Shown in pieces: positions 42,001-53,535 of a stretch of 64,000 bases of DNA. The translations under genes were made by a program, and so were the position numbers. Within the stretch, counting starts at the first letter, position 1; each line of letters begins with the position of its first letter. Origin of the DNA: Eretmocerus hayati (lineage: Eukaryota; Arthropoda; Insecta; Hymenoptera; Aphelinidae); NCBI GenBank assembly GCA_029851415.1, contig CM056743.1, positions 21,800,905-21,864,904 of the forward strand, given 5' to 3'. Below the pieces are notes generated by a model. It saw only the letters and a list, made by a program, of their open reading frames with translations. It searched no databases and had not been told where the DNA came from.

Positions 42001-45000
42001 GCCCAGGATCGAAAAACTAATGATTGCGCCAGAATGAACACAAAAAAAACACATTAATAATGACGTTTGAGGTTTTTCCTCAAGCTTTTTAAGGCTCCGT
42101 ACAAGCAGGCACACATTATTTCAAAGTTTCCGCGGAACAACCGATAGTACCGATATACCAATTTACTGTTCTGTATAATGCCTGTTCACGGTCAAAAATT
42201 CTCGAAGATTTGTTATTAGAATGATGAAAATATAATGATGCTGAATTTCAGGAAAAACAGATTGATTTGACTGAAATGCATTATGTCACGCAATCACGAA
42301 ACTGGTCTGATCCAACAACATCAGATTCACAGTTGAGCACCACCGTCTTACCTGTTGCTCTACTTATCAATAAATCATTGATTCAAACTTCTCAAGGCTT
42401 TCACGTCCACTCTGGTCAGGTGGTACTCATCGTATATGTTCTTCTTCAATTATAAACCACTGCACCACCACGATTAATGATCTTGACGACCTATCTCCGA
42501 AATTTTTTGGAATTTATCAACCTTGACGATGAGGATGTCATCGTTCTGTCTTGTGATAAGCAAGGCACATGACCCTCAGAATTTATTAAGACCACAAAAG
42601 TCAAGCAAGGATTCTGTGATCTTACAATAAATTTGTATTAAGTCAAATCGATCATATGAAATAATTTTTCAGGTGAAACATGCAACAATGCGATGAATGG
42701 TTCTTTTGGCAGATGCGTAGGCATTAGAAGGTGCAACCCCTACCTAGAATTGCTACGGTCACAAGGATATGGCGCGGGTCAACTACTCAGGAGTACCTTG
42801 TGTTACTATGTAGAGGATAACCCTGTTGTTTGCTGTCCATCCGGCTACAATAATCCTAATGTCAACTTCCCTGGAGTGATACCAGCTAATGGAGAATCCA
42901 AAAGTAATTCTCTTCGACCGCAACAGGAAGAACATCTAGAGGATCCCGCATCTGTTTTGCCAGGACCTGGTCCAAAGTATCGTCCACTTCTTGAGCCTGA
43001 ATGTGGATTTAGTAACATATCCCATAATAGAGTTGTTGGTGGAGCTGAAGCTCTCAAAGGTAAAATCGCACATTTTATATCAAGTATCTTTCAATACAAT
43101 TACACTGAGGAACAAAATTTTTCGATCAAAATGTCTCACTGAAACTAATACAATTTTTGTTGGAATCTTTCGACCGAGAAACTAAATCCGCAGTTTGTTT
43201 GGCACCTGCACTCCAGGAATGTTTGCTAGATCAAAAAATCTTCACAAACGGGAATTCTGACATGTTACATCAAAACCAACGAGAACTAAACTCGAAAACT
43301 AAGCATGCGGGATTGTGTTCAGGCGGCTTTTTCACGTCGGAAAAGCAAAATTTGAGTACTCTGCGCAAGCGAAAATTTTCTTCCGCATGATTGGAGAGCA
43401 GTGACTATTTTTGCTAAAACGGATGTTTCCCAACTTTTGGGAATCGAAACGAAGCTAATTAGTACATTCCGATACTAGGGCGAAAATGTTGCTTTCCGCG
43501 GCTCGAGCAATGTTTCTCCGGCCCGAGCTTGCAAGTGTCGGAATCATCACGAGAATGCGGAAATCACCCCGCGCGAGTGTCGAGCACTATTTTTTCATCG
43601 TCGGCGTGGGAAAAAAGTTAAAATTCCGTGCGAAATGGCTCTTTTCCGCATATACGATAAAAAGCACTTGTGAAAAACTCCTGTTACTCACAAACACGAG
43701 GAAAAAATCCTCGCTAGCACCGGATATCCAAATATGCTTTCCCGACTCAAAGAAATCGTCTAGACACGATCCCGTGATCCTTTCTAAACGTCTACGTCAG
43801 GGTTTTTGTCCCGCAAGTTAAGAAAACCTGTTTTAAATCGAGTTTTTTGCGTCTAGCAAAAAATCCTGAGCGTGCAGTTGCAAAACGGGCTACAAATTCG
43901 ATTTCTCCATCAAAAAATACACAAGAAAATCGTAGTCCCGTCAATGAGACATTCTGACCCCAAAATTCCGTTCCTCAGGATTATGTGAAACTTGTTACAG
44001 AAGGTCCGATGTTTACAGAAAAATCTGACATTATTTAAGGATTCTTGTACATTTTTGCGAATATATTTGATTATTTAGTGGAAAATTTATCGCATGGGTA
44101 ACCATGAAAATGCATTTCAACGATGAAGACAAAGTTCTTGGAATCGAGCTTGGAATATTCTATGACCACATAGAATTGTAGTGTATGTAGGAACAAAGTT
44201 ATACATACCAGAAATCCTGAAGAGCTCTTCACAAGTTCGCGAGGATACTTTTCAAAAGCTTTTCGCGAAGCTTTTCGGAAGCTATATTAGTACCATGTGC
44301 AATCTAGGGATCACAAAAATAATTAGTCGATAAAATTTACACTCAAAATCTCTCCAACAGCTCTTTGATAAGGAAGCTCTCCGGGAATTCTTGGAGAGCT
44401 CTCTGTGAGCTTTGTTTTCTCCTGTTTGGTAGAAATGAAAGATATTCAGTCAATAAAAATAGCCACCAATAATAATTTGTCGTGTATTTAAAACTCATCG
44501 CAGGATTTTTGTGGATATAGCCCAAAGACACCCTAGCAGCTTTTCTCGATGGCGCATTTAAAAATACGAGCTCTTCAAGAAGTGTATCGCTGACTAAGCT
44601 GCAGTGTCCTCGTATGTGCAACATAGTTTCATCAGGTCATAGTTGACCACTCGTCACGTTGAATTCGCCTTTTTCCTTTGATCTTTAATCAAGCTCATAT
44701 TCATAATTTGATTGTACCTTGAAATCCTAAAATGACATCACCGGTTTTTCTGTCTCGTAATAAATACATAAACTTGCACGAAATTTATAAGAATGACATT
44801 GACGTATGACATGTTTGCAGGTGCCTGGCCATGGATGGCAGCTCTCGGTTACAGGAATAAGAAGGATCCTCGTAATCCAAAGTGGCTTTGTGGTGGCAGT
44901 CTCATATCGGCACGTCATATCCTTACGGCTGGGCACTGCGTCTATGACCGTTATGATCTCTTTGTTGCAAGACTTGGAGACCATGATTTGTACAAGGATT

Positions 45001-46085
45001 CTGACAATGACCAAGCTATCAGTGTGCCTATCGAACGTGGTATTATACATCCTGAATACAGCAAAGTCAATTATGTCAATGACATAGCTGTTCTTCGACT
45101 TAAACGAGAAGTTGCCTTCTCTTGTAAGTAATGATTTTTAGTTCTTGTGCTCATGATACTTTGCACAATTCATGGGAAATAAGTTTTTTTTGTTATGTTT
45201 CATCAATTATTGAGACTGAGTAAATGTCAGAGCTCGTCACTCAAGGAATAAAAATCTATATGAAAATCTTATGATGAGGCTCTTTACATGATATTACGCG
45301 AAGATCTTGACACTATACAGAATTTTGTTCTGCATATTTCTGGTATCCTTCAATGGGGAACTTTTAATATAACATATTGATATTTTGAATACCAAATTTT
45401 TTCTTGTTTTCCACTTGATTATTAAATTGACCTCATGTAAGTCACATACTGTTCAGATTACATTAACTAACAATTTTTGATCTTTTCAGCTGCGATTCGA
45501 CCAATCTGTCTACCAATCCCAGATAAGATACGGAATCGTGATTATGTCCGCAACAACCCATTCATTGCTGGATGGGGTTCACTGTACTTCCGTAAGTTCA
45601 ATATTTTGTAAATTTGAAGGAGTAACATAAGAGATCATAATTTCACACGTCACTACATTTTTAAATGCTCAATTTTACTGAAAACATTTTTTTCTTCTAG
45701 ATGGACCATCGGCTAGTGCTTTACAAGAAGTGCAACTTCCTGTTGTATCGAACGAGGATTGCAAGCGAGCTTTTGCTCCTTACAAGGATCAAGTTATCGA
45801 TGAACGTGTAATGTGTGCTGGATACACACAAGGAGGGAAAGATGCATGCTTGGTAAGAAAAGAATTTTAATTCTGGGTTATCATTTTCATCAAAACAAAT
45901 TTTGATTGAATCTTTTTGATGTGTTTCAGGGTGACAGCGGTGGACCAATGATGTTCCCAAAAAGTTCGTACTACTACGTTATAGGAATTGTATCTTTTGG
46001 CTTCCGGTGTGCGGAACCAGGAATACCTGGTGTTTACACACGCGTTACGCATTTCTTAAAATTTATTGAAGATAATTTAGTTTGA
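39042..46085 (+). CDS. Secreted CLIP-domain trypsin-like serine protease
   Basis: Six coding exons agree in phase: 39042-39126, 42673-43059, 44821-45123, 45490-45591, 45701-45852 and 45930-46085. They encode 394 residues. Residues 1-27 form a signal peptide ([16 protein letters not shown]). A CLIP domain follows with six cysteines (32, 43, 49, 72, 82, 83), then a Pro-rich linker. The zymogen cleavage site is ISHNR|VVGG at 148/149. The catalytic triad is complete: His196 (LTAGHC), Asp245 (NDIAVLRL) and Ser346 (GDSGGP). Asp340 at the S1 base predicts trypsin specificity. Such zymogens act in haemolymph cascades (prophenoloxidase activation, Toll, clotting). The sequence resembles Hymenoptera venom proteases and proclotting-type enzymes, so a venom role is possible but not shown. 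The 5' UTR is probably split, with a first exon near 29292. Confidence 0.93.
39127..42672. other. Intron after the signal-peptide exon of the CLIP protease
   Basis: A 3.5 kb AT-rich intron in phase 1. It holds the TIR element at 41221-42147 and no exon I could fit in frame. Confidence 0.6.
41221..42147. mobile_element. 927-bp element with 26-bp TIRs and internal repeats
   Basis: TATCGGTAGTTCCGCGGAAA at 41221 is inverted at 42121-42147. Three internal copies of a CACACGGAC(A/C)TGACATTT-like word lie near 41415, 41571 and 41950. No transposase was seen. Confidence 0.6.
43060..44820. other. 1.76 kb CLIP protease intron
   Basis: It interrupts the gene just after the activation site. It contains AT-rich sequence, a GC-richer stretch at 43480-43830 that may be repeat-derived, and reiterated AAGCTCT/AGAGCTC words near 44220-44400. 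No exon was found. Confidence 0.5.
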
Positions 46086-47053
46086 TAATTAATATACGCA
46101 GAAAATACGGCATCTGCTCAACTTGTACAGACAGTATATTTACTTTGTGTCATATGTTATAACCCAAATTCAAAGCAATATTTGGGTATTCAACGTATAC
46201 AAGAATCTCCTTGATTTGTTTTCAAAATCGTTTTAGGCATTGGAATATTAATTTGTGAATGTATGATGAATTGTTTGTAGTGAGACTAAATTACAAACTC
46301 GTAGTCATCAACATGAAAGTATATAACTTGATGAATGTTGGAGAATCCATCATAGATTCATATTAGTACACATCTCAGTGCGATACCGAATCTATTTTGT
46401 ACAAAGTCATCATACATCGTGAGTTTTGGACTATGTATAACAGTGAATATTTCCAGAAAACACTGATACTCTCGATTAAACTTATGGGAAATGATTATTC
46501 CATGGACAAGATATTGTTAGCATTTGCAACGTCGCATATATTGTATTGGAAATAAATTGCAGGAGATATAACTTGTAAACGTCTCGAATCTGAGTAAAAT
46601 ACTCAACCACTTTGTGAAGAAAAGGCTTGATTAAGTATATCAGGTTTCTGAATATAATTCTATGAGATATTCCATATGTCTTCACATTATAAGAACGAAA
46701 AAATGGCTACCAGTCAGACTTCCGGCAATCTTTAAAAAGATGAATGAGGTGACTTGTCAAGCAAAGAGCCATGTGAAGAGTGCTGTGATTTTGTATTAGG
46801 TAATTGATCTGATTACTTTTTTACACTATTTACACCATTGTATGCATTTTTCACTGAAATCACGTTCCCACAGTACGAGTCCATTCATGACGAATTTAAT
46901 AAAATTATTTTTCACCCAAAAAATGAAAGAGTAGAACTTGATGCCTCTATGTTAAAACGCATAACGGAGAGTCCACGGAGTGCGGGTCACGAATTTGTCC
47001 GGTAATCTCATTTTGATACCAAGAGACGATATCCAAAGATGAAGAGTCTATAA
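46086..47053. other. Region downstream of the CLIP protease
   Basis: 3' UTR and AT-rich intergenic DNA. I see no clear AATAAA near the stop and no gene. Confidence 0.5.
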
Positions 47054-47190
47054 GGGTGATGACAGACAACCCGCCACGACGCGATTCTCATGCCATTTCA
47101 CGACACGACACCTCCCGACACGACACATAATTTATTCCGATGAAGGAATGACATGAGAATCGCGTCGTGGCGGGTTGTCTGTCATCAGCC
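47054..47190. mobile_element. 137-bp PIF/Harbinger-like MITE
   Basis: The TIRs are GGGTGATGACAGACAACCCG and an almost perfect complement at 47150-47190. They are flanked by TAA at 47051-47053 and 47191-47193. A 3-bp TWA-type duplication fits PIF/Harbinger. The arms match over about 35 bp without error (GACAACCCGCCACGACGCG), so the copy looks young. The centre has short CGACACGACA repeats. Confidence 0.75.
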
Positions 47191-47441
47191 TAACGTCAAG
47201 GATTTCGAAACTCATGTCATTACCGTTGCCACTTAGTACAATGTTAGACATTGTCCATAAGTAATACTAATCATACAGCAGGCTATAATGTGCAGCTCAT
47301 CAAATTTTAGTCGGAACCATCAGCCGAAACTCGTCGAGTTCTGGTTTGGATCACTCGGTAACGGAGGAAACACAAACCGGCTCAAATCAGAAATTATCTG
47401 ATTTAGGCCCTTCAATCTTTGCTCAAATCTGATGAGCTGTA

Positions 47442-47605
47442 CACTCCCGAGGAAGGTGAACTGCACAGCCGTGACGGTCAGAGTAGCATTCGAGATCTTC
47501 CGTCTCGCTCGCACTCATAGGTTATGGTACGAGCGCGAGTGAGACAGAAGATCTCGAACGGTAACTGACCGTCACGGCTGTGCAGTTCACCTTCCTCGGG
47601 AGTGT
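47442..47605. mobile_element. 164-bp palindromic TA-flanked MITE
   Basis: About 40 bp starting CACTCCCGAGGAAGGTGAAC is perfectly inverted at the right end. TA flanks both sides. The middle is also self-complementary (GAGATCTTC / GAAGATCTC), so nearly the whole element folds back. The TA target suggests Tc1/mariner type. Confidence 0.8.
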
Positions 47606-49267
47606 ACATGTGCATGTGTGCAATGCATATGCGCACGTGCATATGCATCATATGTGGACACGCCCTAACGCACTACCCAAAACTTTCTTAGTCAGCGAAG
47701 TCTAATAAGGCAGAGTTTCTCTCTTGATTCAAGTGATACTCAAGTGAATGCGATAAGTTACCCATCGTACCCGAAATAGTCGGTTAAACATGGAGGTAAG
47801 TGAAGTTTCTTTTGTCAAGAAGGCTGAAATCGCATTCGCGGGAGCTTTTGCCTGGAATGGCATAGCAGAGTCCAAAATATCGATTCAAAGGGCTTTCTGT
47901 GACTGTCAAGAGATTGTGCTCTACTATAATTGCAACAACTACAGGGATTCAGAGTAATTCATGTCGATCTAAAAAATTGGAACATTGATTCTTGATATAA
48001 GTAAGATATATGAGTTTCGAAATAGAAAAATTAACGGAGTGTCATTTGAGGTTTACCTCACGCGAGTTTATACTACGAGAAATTGTACACCAAAAATTTT
48101 TGAATCTGAGTGCCTTCCGAATCATCTTTTCTGACTCTGGGGGTCAAAATTTGAGAATTTATCATTTGAACATTTAACATACAAGAATTTTTTCAGGCCT
48201 ATAAGCAACCACACTAAAATTCTGTTTTGAACTCCTTCACCAAGTTTTTGCGGATGTCTCCTTTACTAAAATCATTATAATTAGTGAATAGCGTTAAATA
48301 GCGACATGAGGTAAGCCCATTCGAAGTATGATCAAATAACCCATCGAAAATCATTCTGAAATTCTGACTCCTCCTCATCGGGATTACACGTGAGTAATTT
48401 CGTGGAGATCACCTTATCACCTTGAAAAGCAATATTTTGTATTTGTCTAAAATGGATTTTATCATTTCAGAAGTTTCGTTCACTACTAAAGTAGTATATT
48501 CCCGTACTAAAGAGCGTTTTAGCCCATTTAGGGCACCATGACTTGTCTGTTGAGCGAAGCGAGATCCAGAATGTGTTGTGTATTGAAAAAAAAAACGATC
48601 ATTTTCGATTTACACCTTTAAGATTAGTTTTCATGCCAAATGTCCTTACCGTGGCAAACATACCCCAGAAATCGCTCATATTTTTGACGCGGACTGACGA
48701 ACGTTTATGACCGTATGGGAATCGTTTTTGATTGTCACATAGATTGGAAAAAATTATAAGAAGTCAGATTCCAGCCATTATTCAATCAGTCTATTTTCTA
48801 GTCAAATCCCAACCTTCATCACTTTTGGACTCGAAATACCCTAGTTATGGGAAACCATCTATGAATCATTTTCTCGTGGAACTACTCATAGACCTAATTA
48901 TTTATATATCATACTTTCAGCTCTAATACAGTCCAGTGGCGGGTTGAGGGTGAAAATCATTGCCGGCTTTTCGCAAGGGAGACATTTCACGCCATTGGGT
49001 AATGGTTTTTGATTCCTCTTCGACATACTCTGTGGTTTCCGAGGATTTCATGTTCCAAGGCGATCAGGGTGATATAGGAGCAACATCGAATTCCATGATC
49101 TGATGAGCAAGTGACTTTCACATGCGCGAATCTTAAAACCTCCAAAGGGAAAGTTTTCGAGAGTACTACATATTCGAATTTATTGCAATTTGAAAATATT
49201 TTCCAGTATTGAACGAATTTTCTTGTGAGAATCTGTATTGGCGTGGAATATCTGTATTATATTTGAT
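47606..49267. other. Intergenic AT-rich DNA
   Basis: I see no gene, RNA gene or clear repeat here. Confidence 0.5.
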
Positions 49268-50216
49268 GTATATATGAGTGATTCCGCCGAAGGTGGGATT
49301 TTTTGGGGCCAAAATCGCCACCAAGAGTAATTTAGGTCAAAAATTATTTCAGCAACAGACGAGTCTTGGTGGACCGTTGCAGTTGGTTTCCACTTGTTTT
49401 GGCACAAAAAGAAAGTACCTAGAGCTACGTTGCTCAAAATTTAATCCGGACAAAGATATGTCGAGTTTAAGGGGTCGCGGAGGGGGGACGGAAAGGACAT
49501 TTCGACACTAAAATTATTCCCACGGCTCGACAACCAATCGTAGAGTCTTTTCTGCATAGATTTGATCCAATGCAACCAAATACTTCATGAAAATTTGTTA
49601 CACGAAGCGATATAGCGCCTTGGGGAGGAGCATAACATGGGGACGGAATTGACCGAAAATTTTGTACGCCATTTGAAAAACACTGCACTCGGCCGCGGAT
49701 TCGAGTTTTCGGCTTATGTCGCGCAAAAATTAGGTGTATTTGGGTATCTGGAAACCAACCGCATTGGTTAGAAAGGCTCAATAGACGATCGGAGACTTTG
49801 CCGATCTTATTAGTGCTGTGCATGCACTTTTGGTGCAAACCCGTCTTCAAAATGTCGGATAGCTGTGCGTGAGCTAAGGGTTCAATTTGGATTCGCAAAG
49901 TGGTGGATTATGTTATTTGAAGTATTACAAATCGAAGTGCATAGCTACATATAGGAGATTTTGACTCCGCATATGCGTGGTGGTGAAGTCAAAAGTCCAA
50001 GTTGGGTTTACTACAGGGGACGGAATGGACATTTGGACCCTTTGTCAGGCACTACAAAATACAGGAACGTTGGGATCGTCTCAAAAACTATTAACATAGT
50101 TGCGCACCAATAAAATACACCCCAGAAAATTGCTACAGTGCACATCCCGACCCATAAAAACTTAGAGGAACATGGAACACGGAAAATTCCACTTTCAACG
50201 GAATCACTGATATACA
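49268..50216. mobile_element. TIR element A (about 950 bp), inverted relative to element B
   Basis: It begins near TATATGAGTGATTCCGCCGA and ends with the inverse CGGAATCACTGATATACAG, so it has short TIRs of about 30 bp. The body matches 52103-53535 in the opposite orientation. Shared blocks include the GTCGAGTTTAAGGGGTCGCG and CTACAGGGGACGGAATGGAC regions. No intact transposase. Confidence 0.75.
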
Positions 50217-50725
50217 GTTCTCTCATATTGATACTCGGGCATAGGAAACTTTGATGATGATCATAATCTCGGTCATCCTGATCCTGATGAGTAATAGGAA
50301 ATCAGATACTCAAAATGATGAGTGATATCCCTCAATTAATAAAGTTTTTCATAAGAGAGACCCAGCAGACCGTTATCCTTGTCGGGAGGGATCGGTCTCC
50401 AGAGGGGAATTCCCGAATCATGCGGCTCATGATGATATACGATGATGACGGCATGCCAACATCTCAGCGTACATCATACAGGTGTGCACAGGTGGCGGTA
50501 CTAACCTAAACCTATGAGCAAAAAAAATTTTTTAGTTTTATCGAATCAAACGATGGCAGCATTGCATGTGCAAAATATTGTGGCGCGTTGCATTTCAAAT
50601 GCGGAAAAACTTTCCGGTCTCGTATACATATACGCGCGCAAAACCATCCTCTGGTGCATCAGCACAGCAACACACAATATATTGCCATCGCTTGCTTTGC
50701 AAAGAAACCTGCACCAGCTCAATGC

Positions 50726-50987
50726 CGAGAGAGGAGAGGAGAGAACTAGTGAGAGAAATAAAGTTATAGAGAGAATCAAAGAGAGAGTGAGAGAGAGACA
50801 GAGAGAAAAGAGAGAACGGAAAGTACAGAGAGAATGAGAGAGCAGGGGAGAGACAGGCTGAAAGAGAGAGAAAGAGAGAGAGAGAGAGAGAAATAAAGTT
50901 ATAGAGAGAATAAAAGAGAGAGTGAGAGAGTGAGAGAGAGAGAAAAAAGAGAGAACGGAAAAGTACAGAGAGAATGAGAGAGCAGGG

Positions 50988-51041
<54 letters not shown>

Positions 51042-51132
51042 GAGAGACCAGGAGAGACAGAGCAAAGGTGAAAGAGAGAGAGAGAATGGAAGGCATAGAG
51101 AGACCGAGAGAGACCAGGAGAGACAGAGCAAA

Positions 51133-51168
<36 letters not shown>

Positions 51169-51260
51169 GGAGAGAGGAGAGAGAACGAGAGAGGCGGCTC
51201 TCTCATTGCGATGTATAGGAGAGAGAAGAGAGTGCGAGAGAGTCTCTCGGAGAGCGAGGA
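50726..51260. repeat. GA-rich low-complexity tract, about 535 bp
   Basis: Imperfect GA/GAGA repeat with uninterrupted (GA)n runs near 50870-50890, 50995-51037 and 51140-51166, and repeated GACCGAGAGAGACCAGGAGA blocks. Long Arg/Glu or Ser/Leu open frames across it are by-products of the repeat. GAGA tracts can bind GAGA-factor type proteins in insects, but none is shown here. Confidence 0.9.
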
Positions 51261-51452
51261 GGTGCCTTCATCAGCCCGTTGCGCAAATTGACTGTCTGGG
51301 CTCGGCTTCGTAGCTTATATCAATGTTATTGTATACCTGTACGTTATACATTTGCTAAATTGATTGCTGTAAGCACCGTCTTCGCCAAAGGCATAGCCTC
51401 CCCGTGCAACCTGTTCCCCGATACTCTAATGTCATCTACGTGAAATCCTATA

Positions 51453-51597
51453 TATAAAGGCCGGTGGTTGCTGCATCATCACATTCCAAAGTCTCAACAT
51501 TTGAAAAAAATCCTTCAATTTCTCATCAAGGCATTTCATCAGATATATAGAGCAGGAAGCGGATGACCGATGCACTGTACTCGACGACCTCTGCGAG
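51453..51597 (+). promoter_or_regulatory. Orphan TATA/initiator promoter and first exon
   Basis: TATAAAGG at 51453-51460 precedes an initiator-like TCACATT (start about 51481) by 28 bp. A short exon follows to the donor GCGAG|GTGAGC (51597/51598). It contains an ATG at 51563 opening 11 codons (MTDALYSTTSA) before the splice site. The downstream partner exon is unidentified. It could be an upstream exon of the BTB gene, but its frame does not join the BTB start. Confidence 0.45.
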
Positions 51598-51789
51598 GTG
51601 AGCATTTTCATATATCTGATATGATGGTTTCCACCAGATCAATGTTGTTGTCTGCTTGTTTGCCAGAACCAGGTAGTTGTAGTAGTGTTATATTATGGTC
51701 CATGGCAGCTGCGATGAATTGATGACTCGCCTCCACCTGGACATTTCATATTCATACGTTACTTAACCTTAAAAAAAAAATACTTACCA

Positions 51790-51892
51790 ATGTTCCATGT
51801 TTGGAGAGTATTCCTTGGGATCATCCTCTGTCTCTTGTGTTTTGATCTGGATGCTGTCGTTGCACAAACTGCATTATCCCGCGCGAGAGCTG
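51790..51892 (+). other. Candidate signal-peptide exon (uncertain strand)
   Basis: On the plus strand, an ATG at 51790 opens 34 codons shaped like a secretory leader (MFHVWRVFLGIILCLLC, then AVVAQ) and ending at donor GCTG|GTATGA. On the minus strand, 51788-51868 is bounded by acceptor TGCAG and the strong donor ATTG|GTAAGT and is also fully open. Both readings cannot be right and either may be chance. Confidence 0.25.
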
Positions 51893-52237
51893 GTATGAGA
51901 GTCTCTCTCATTTCCCGCATACTTGTATATAAGTACATATCGCAGTGCGTTGCGTTTTATGGATCCAATCTCTCAGCGGACTCGTGTGGTGGGCTTCTTT
52001 TCCCCTCCTCCCTTGCCTGGAATATATACTTCTCCTCTCGAGATCCCGCTTTTGAGCTTCGTTGCGGGGGTTAGGTTGCGCCTCCACCAATACACTTTCG
52101 ATATGTATATCAGTGATTCCGCCGAAAGTGGGATTTTCCATGTTCTTCCAAGTTTCTAAGAGTTGGGTTGGGATGTATCTAGCAATTTTCCGGGGTGTAT
52201 TCTATTGGTGCGCAACTATGTTAAGGTAGTTGTACAC

Positions 52238-52504
52238 TAAAATGCAAAATATACCAGAATGTCACTAAAGTTGGTGATAATTTAGTTCAAGTGTTAATGA
52301 ACACCTGTGCAAAATTTCAAAATGATTGACCGTTTTGTTTCAGAATGGTAGTCCATAAAATTCGTTACTTTCAACACTGCGCTCATATGGGATTGTCGAC
52401 TCCCATTTAAATGCAATACTAACAGTGACGGATTTTTGATGGCTATAATCGTTTTGAAATTTTGCACAGCTAAATTCTCCCCAACTTCGGTGATATTCTG
52501 GTAT
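52238..52504. repeat. Fold-back repeat inserted in element B
   Basis: TATACCAGAATGTCACTAAA at about 52250 is mirrored near 52480-52504 (TCGGTGATATTCTGGTATA). Both arms continue into GTGCAAAATTTCAAAA and its complement. The sequence is absent from element A at the corresponding site. Confidence 0.6.
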
Positions 52505-52505
52505 A

Positions 52506-52683
52506 CAATGAAATCTTAATTAACGAACAACCCCGATTAGCGGACACCTCTGAATAACGGACAATTTTTTGCGACCAGCAGAAGTATATAATCACAGAAA
52601 TGAACCTCTGATTAGCGGACACCTCCGGATAGCGAAAAGTTTTGATGCGACCAGAGGTGTCCGTGCGACCGGAGATTTCACTG
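52506..52683. mobile_element. 178-bp pogo-like MITE
   Basis: The ends are CAATGAAATCTTAATTA and the inverse CGGAGATTTCACTG, flanked by TA (52504-52505 and 52684-52685). Two internal copies of GATTAGCGGACACCTC occur. It is inserted in element B. Confidence 0.75.
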
Positions 52684-53535
52684 TATTTTCAGTTTGAGAC
52701 GATCCTATATAACGTTCCTGTATTCTATAATATGCTTGTTAAGGGTCCATAATGTCCATTTCGTCCCCTGTAGTAAACCCAACTTGGACTTTTGAATTCA
52801 TCACGACGCATATGCAGAGTCAAAAACCCCTATATGTAGCTATGCACTTCAATTTTCAATACTTCAGATAACAATAATCCATCACTTTGCGAATCCAAAT
52901 TACATCCTCAGCTCGCGCATAGCTATCCGGCATTTTCAAGACGGGTTGGCACCAAAATTGCTTGCACCTATTAATTAGCTCGGCGAAGCCCTCAGTCGAC
53001 TTATCTTCCAAATCACTGAAATCATCATTTAGATACCCAAATACATCCAATTGTTGTCCGACATTAGCCAAAAATACGAATTCACGGCCGAACGCACCAT
53101 ATAAACGTATTATTTTGGCACTCGACGCATGATATACTATTTCCATTGGGAAGTAATTTCCTAAAAGCATACAACATTTTTTTTTCCTTTCTGTCCCCAT
53201 GTTGTGCTCCTACCCAACGTGCTAAATCGCTTCGTGAAACACATTTTCGTGAAGTATTTGGTTGGATTAGATGAAACCTATGCAGAAAAGAGTCTACGAT
53301 TGGTTGCCGAGCCGTGGGAATAATTTTAGTGGCGAAATGTCCTTTCCGTCCCTGTCCTTTCCGTCCCCTTCCGCGACCCCTTAAACTCGACATATCTTTC
53401 TCCGGCGTTGAAAAACAAGTGGAAACCAATTGCAACGGCCCACTGAAACTCCTGGATAATTTTTGGACCCAAATCACTCCTGGTGACAATTTTGCCCCCA
53501 AAAATCCCTTTTTCGGCGGAATCACTCATATACAT

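Larger units (their letters stand above)
52103..53535. mobile_element. TIR element B (about 1.43 kb), inverted copy of element A
   Basis: It begins ATGTATATCAGTGATTCCGC and ends GGCGGAATCACTCATATACA. It matches element A in reverse order and orientation. It is longer because a fold-back (52238-52504) and a pogo-like MITE (52506-52683) are inserted within it. A 114-codon open frame at 52856-53200 (-) has no recognisable motif. Confidence 0.75.

Noticed and set aside
42257..42453. Exon-like open block after TTTCAG in the CLIP protease intron
   Set aside because: It is open from the acceptor but its phase does not join the upstream signal-peptide exon (that splice gives an early stop), and it has no convincing donor. 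The 39126/42673 junction is clean without it.
43486..43821. 111-codon open frame in the CLIP protease intron
   Set aside because: No recognisable domain, no splice context, and a GC-richer base composition that suggests repeat DNA.
50595..51206. Long Ser/Leu (minus) and Arg/Glu (plus) open frames
   Set aside because: They are translations of the GA-rich low-complexity tract in all phases, with no domain structure.
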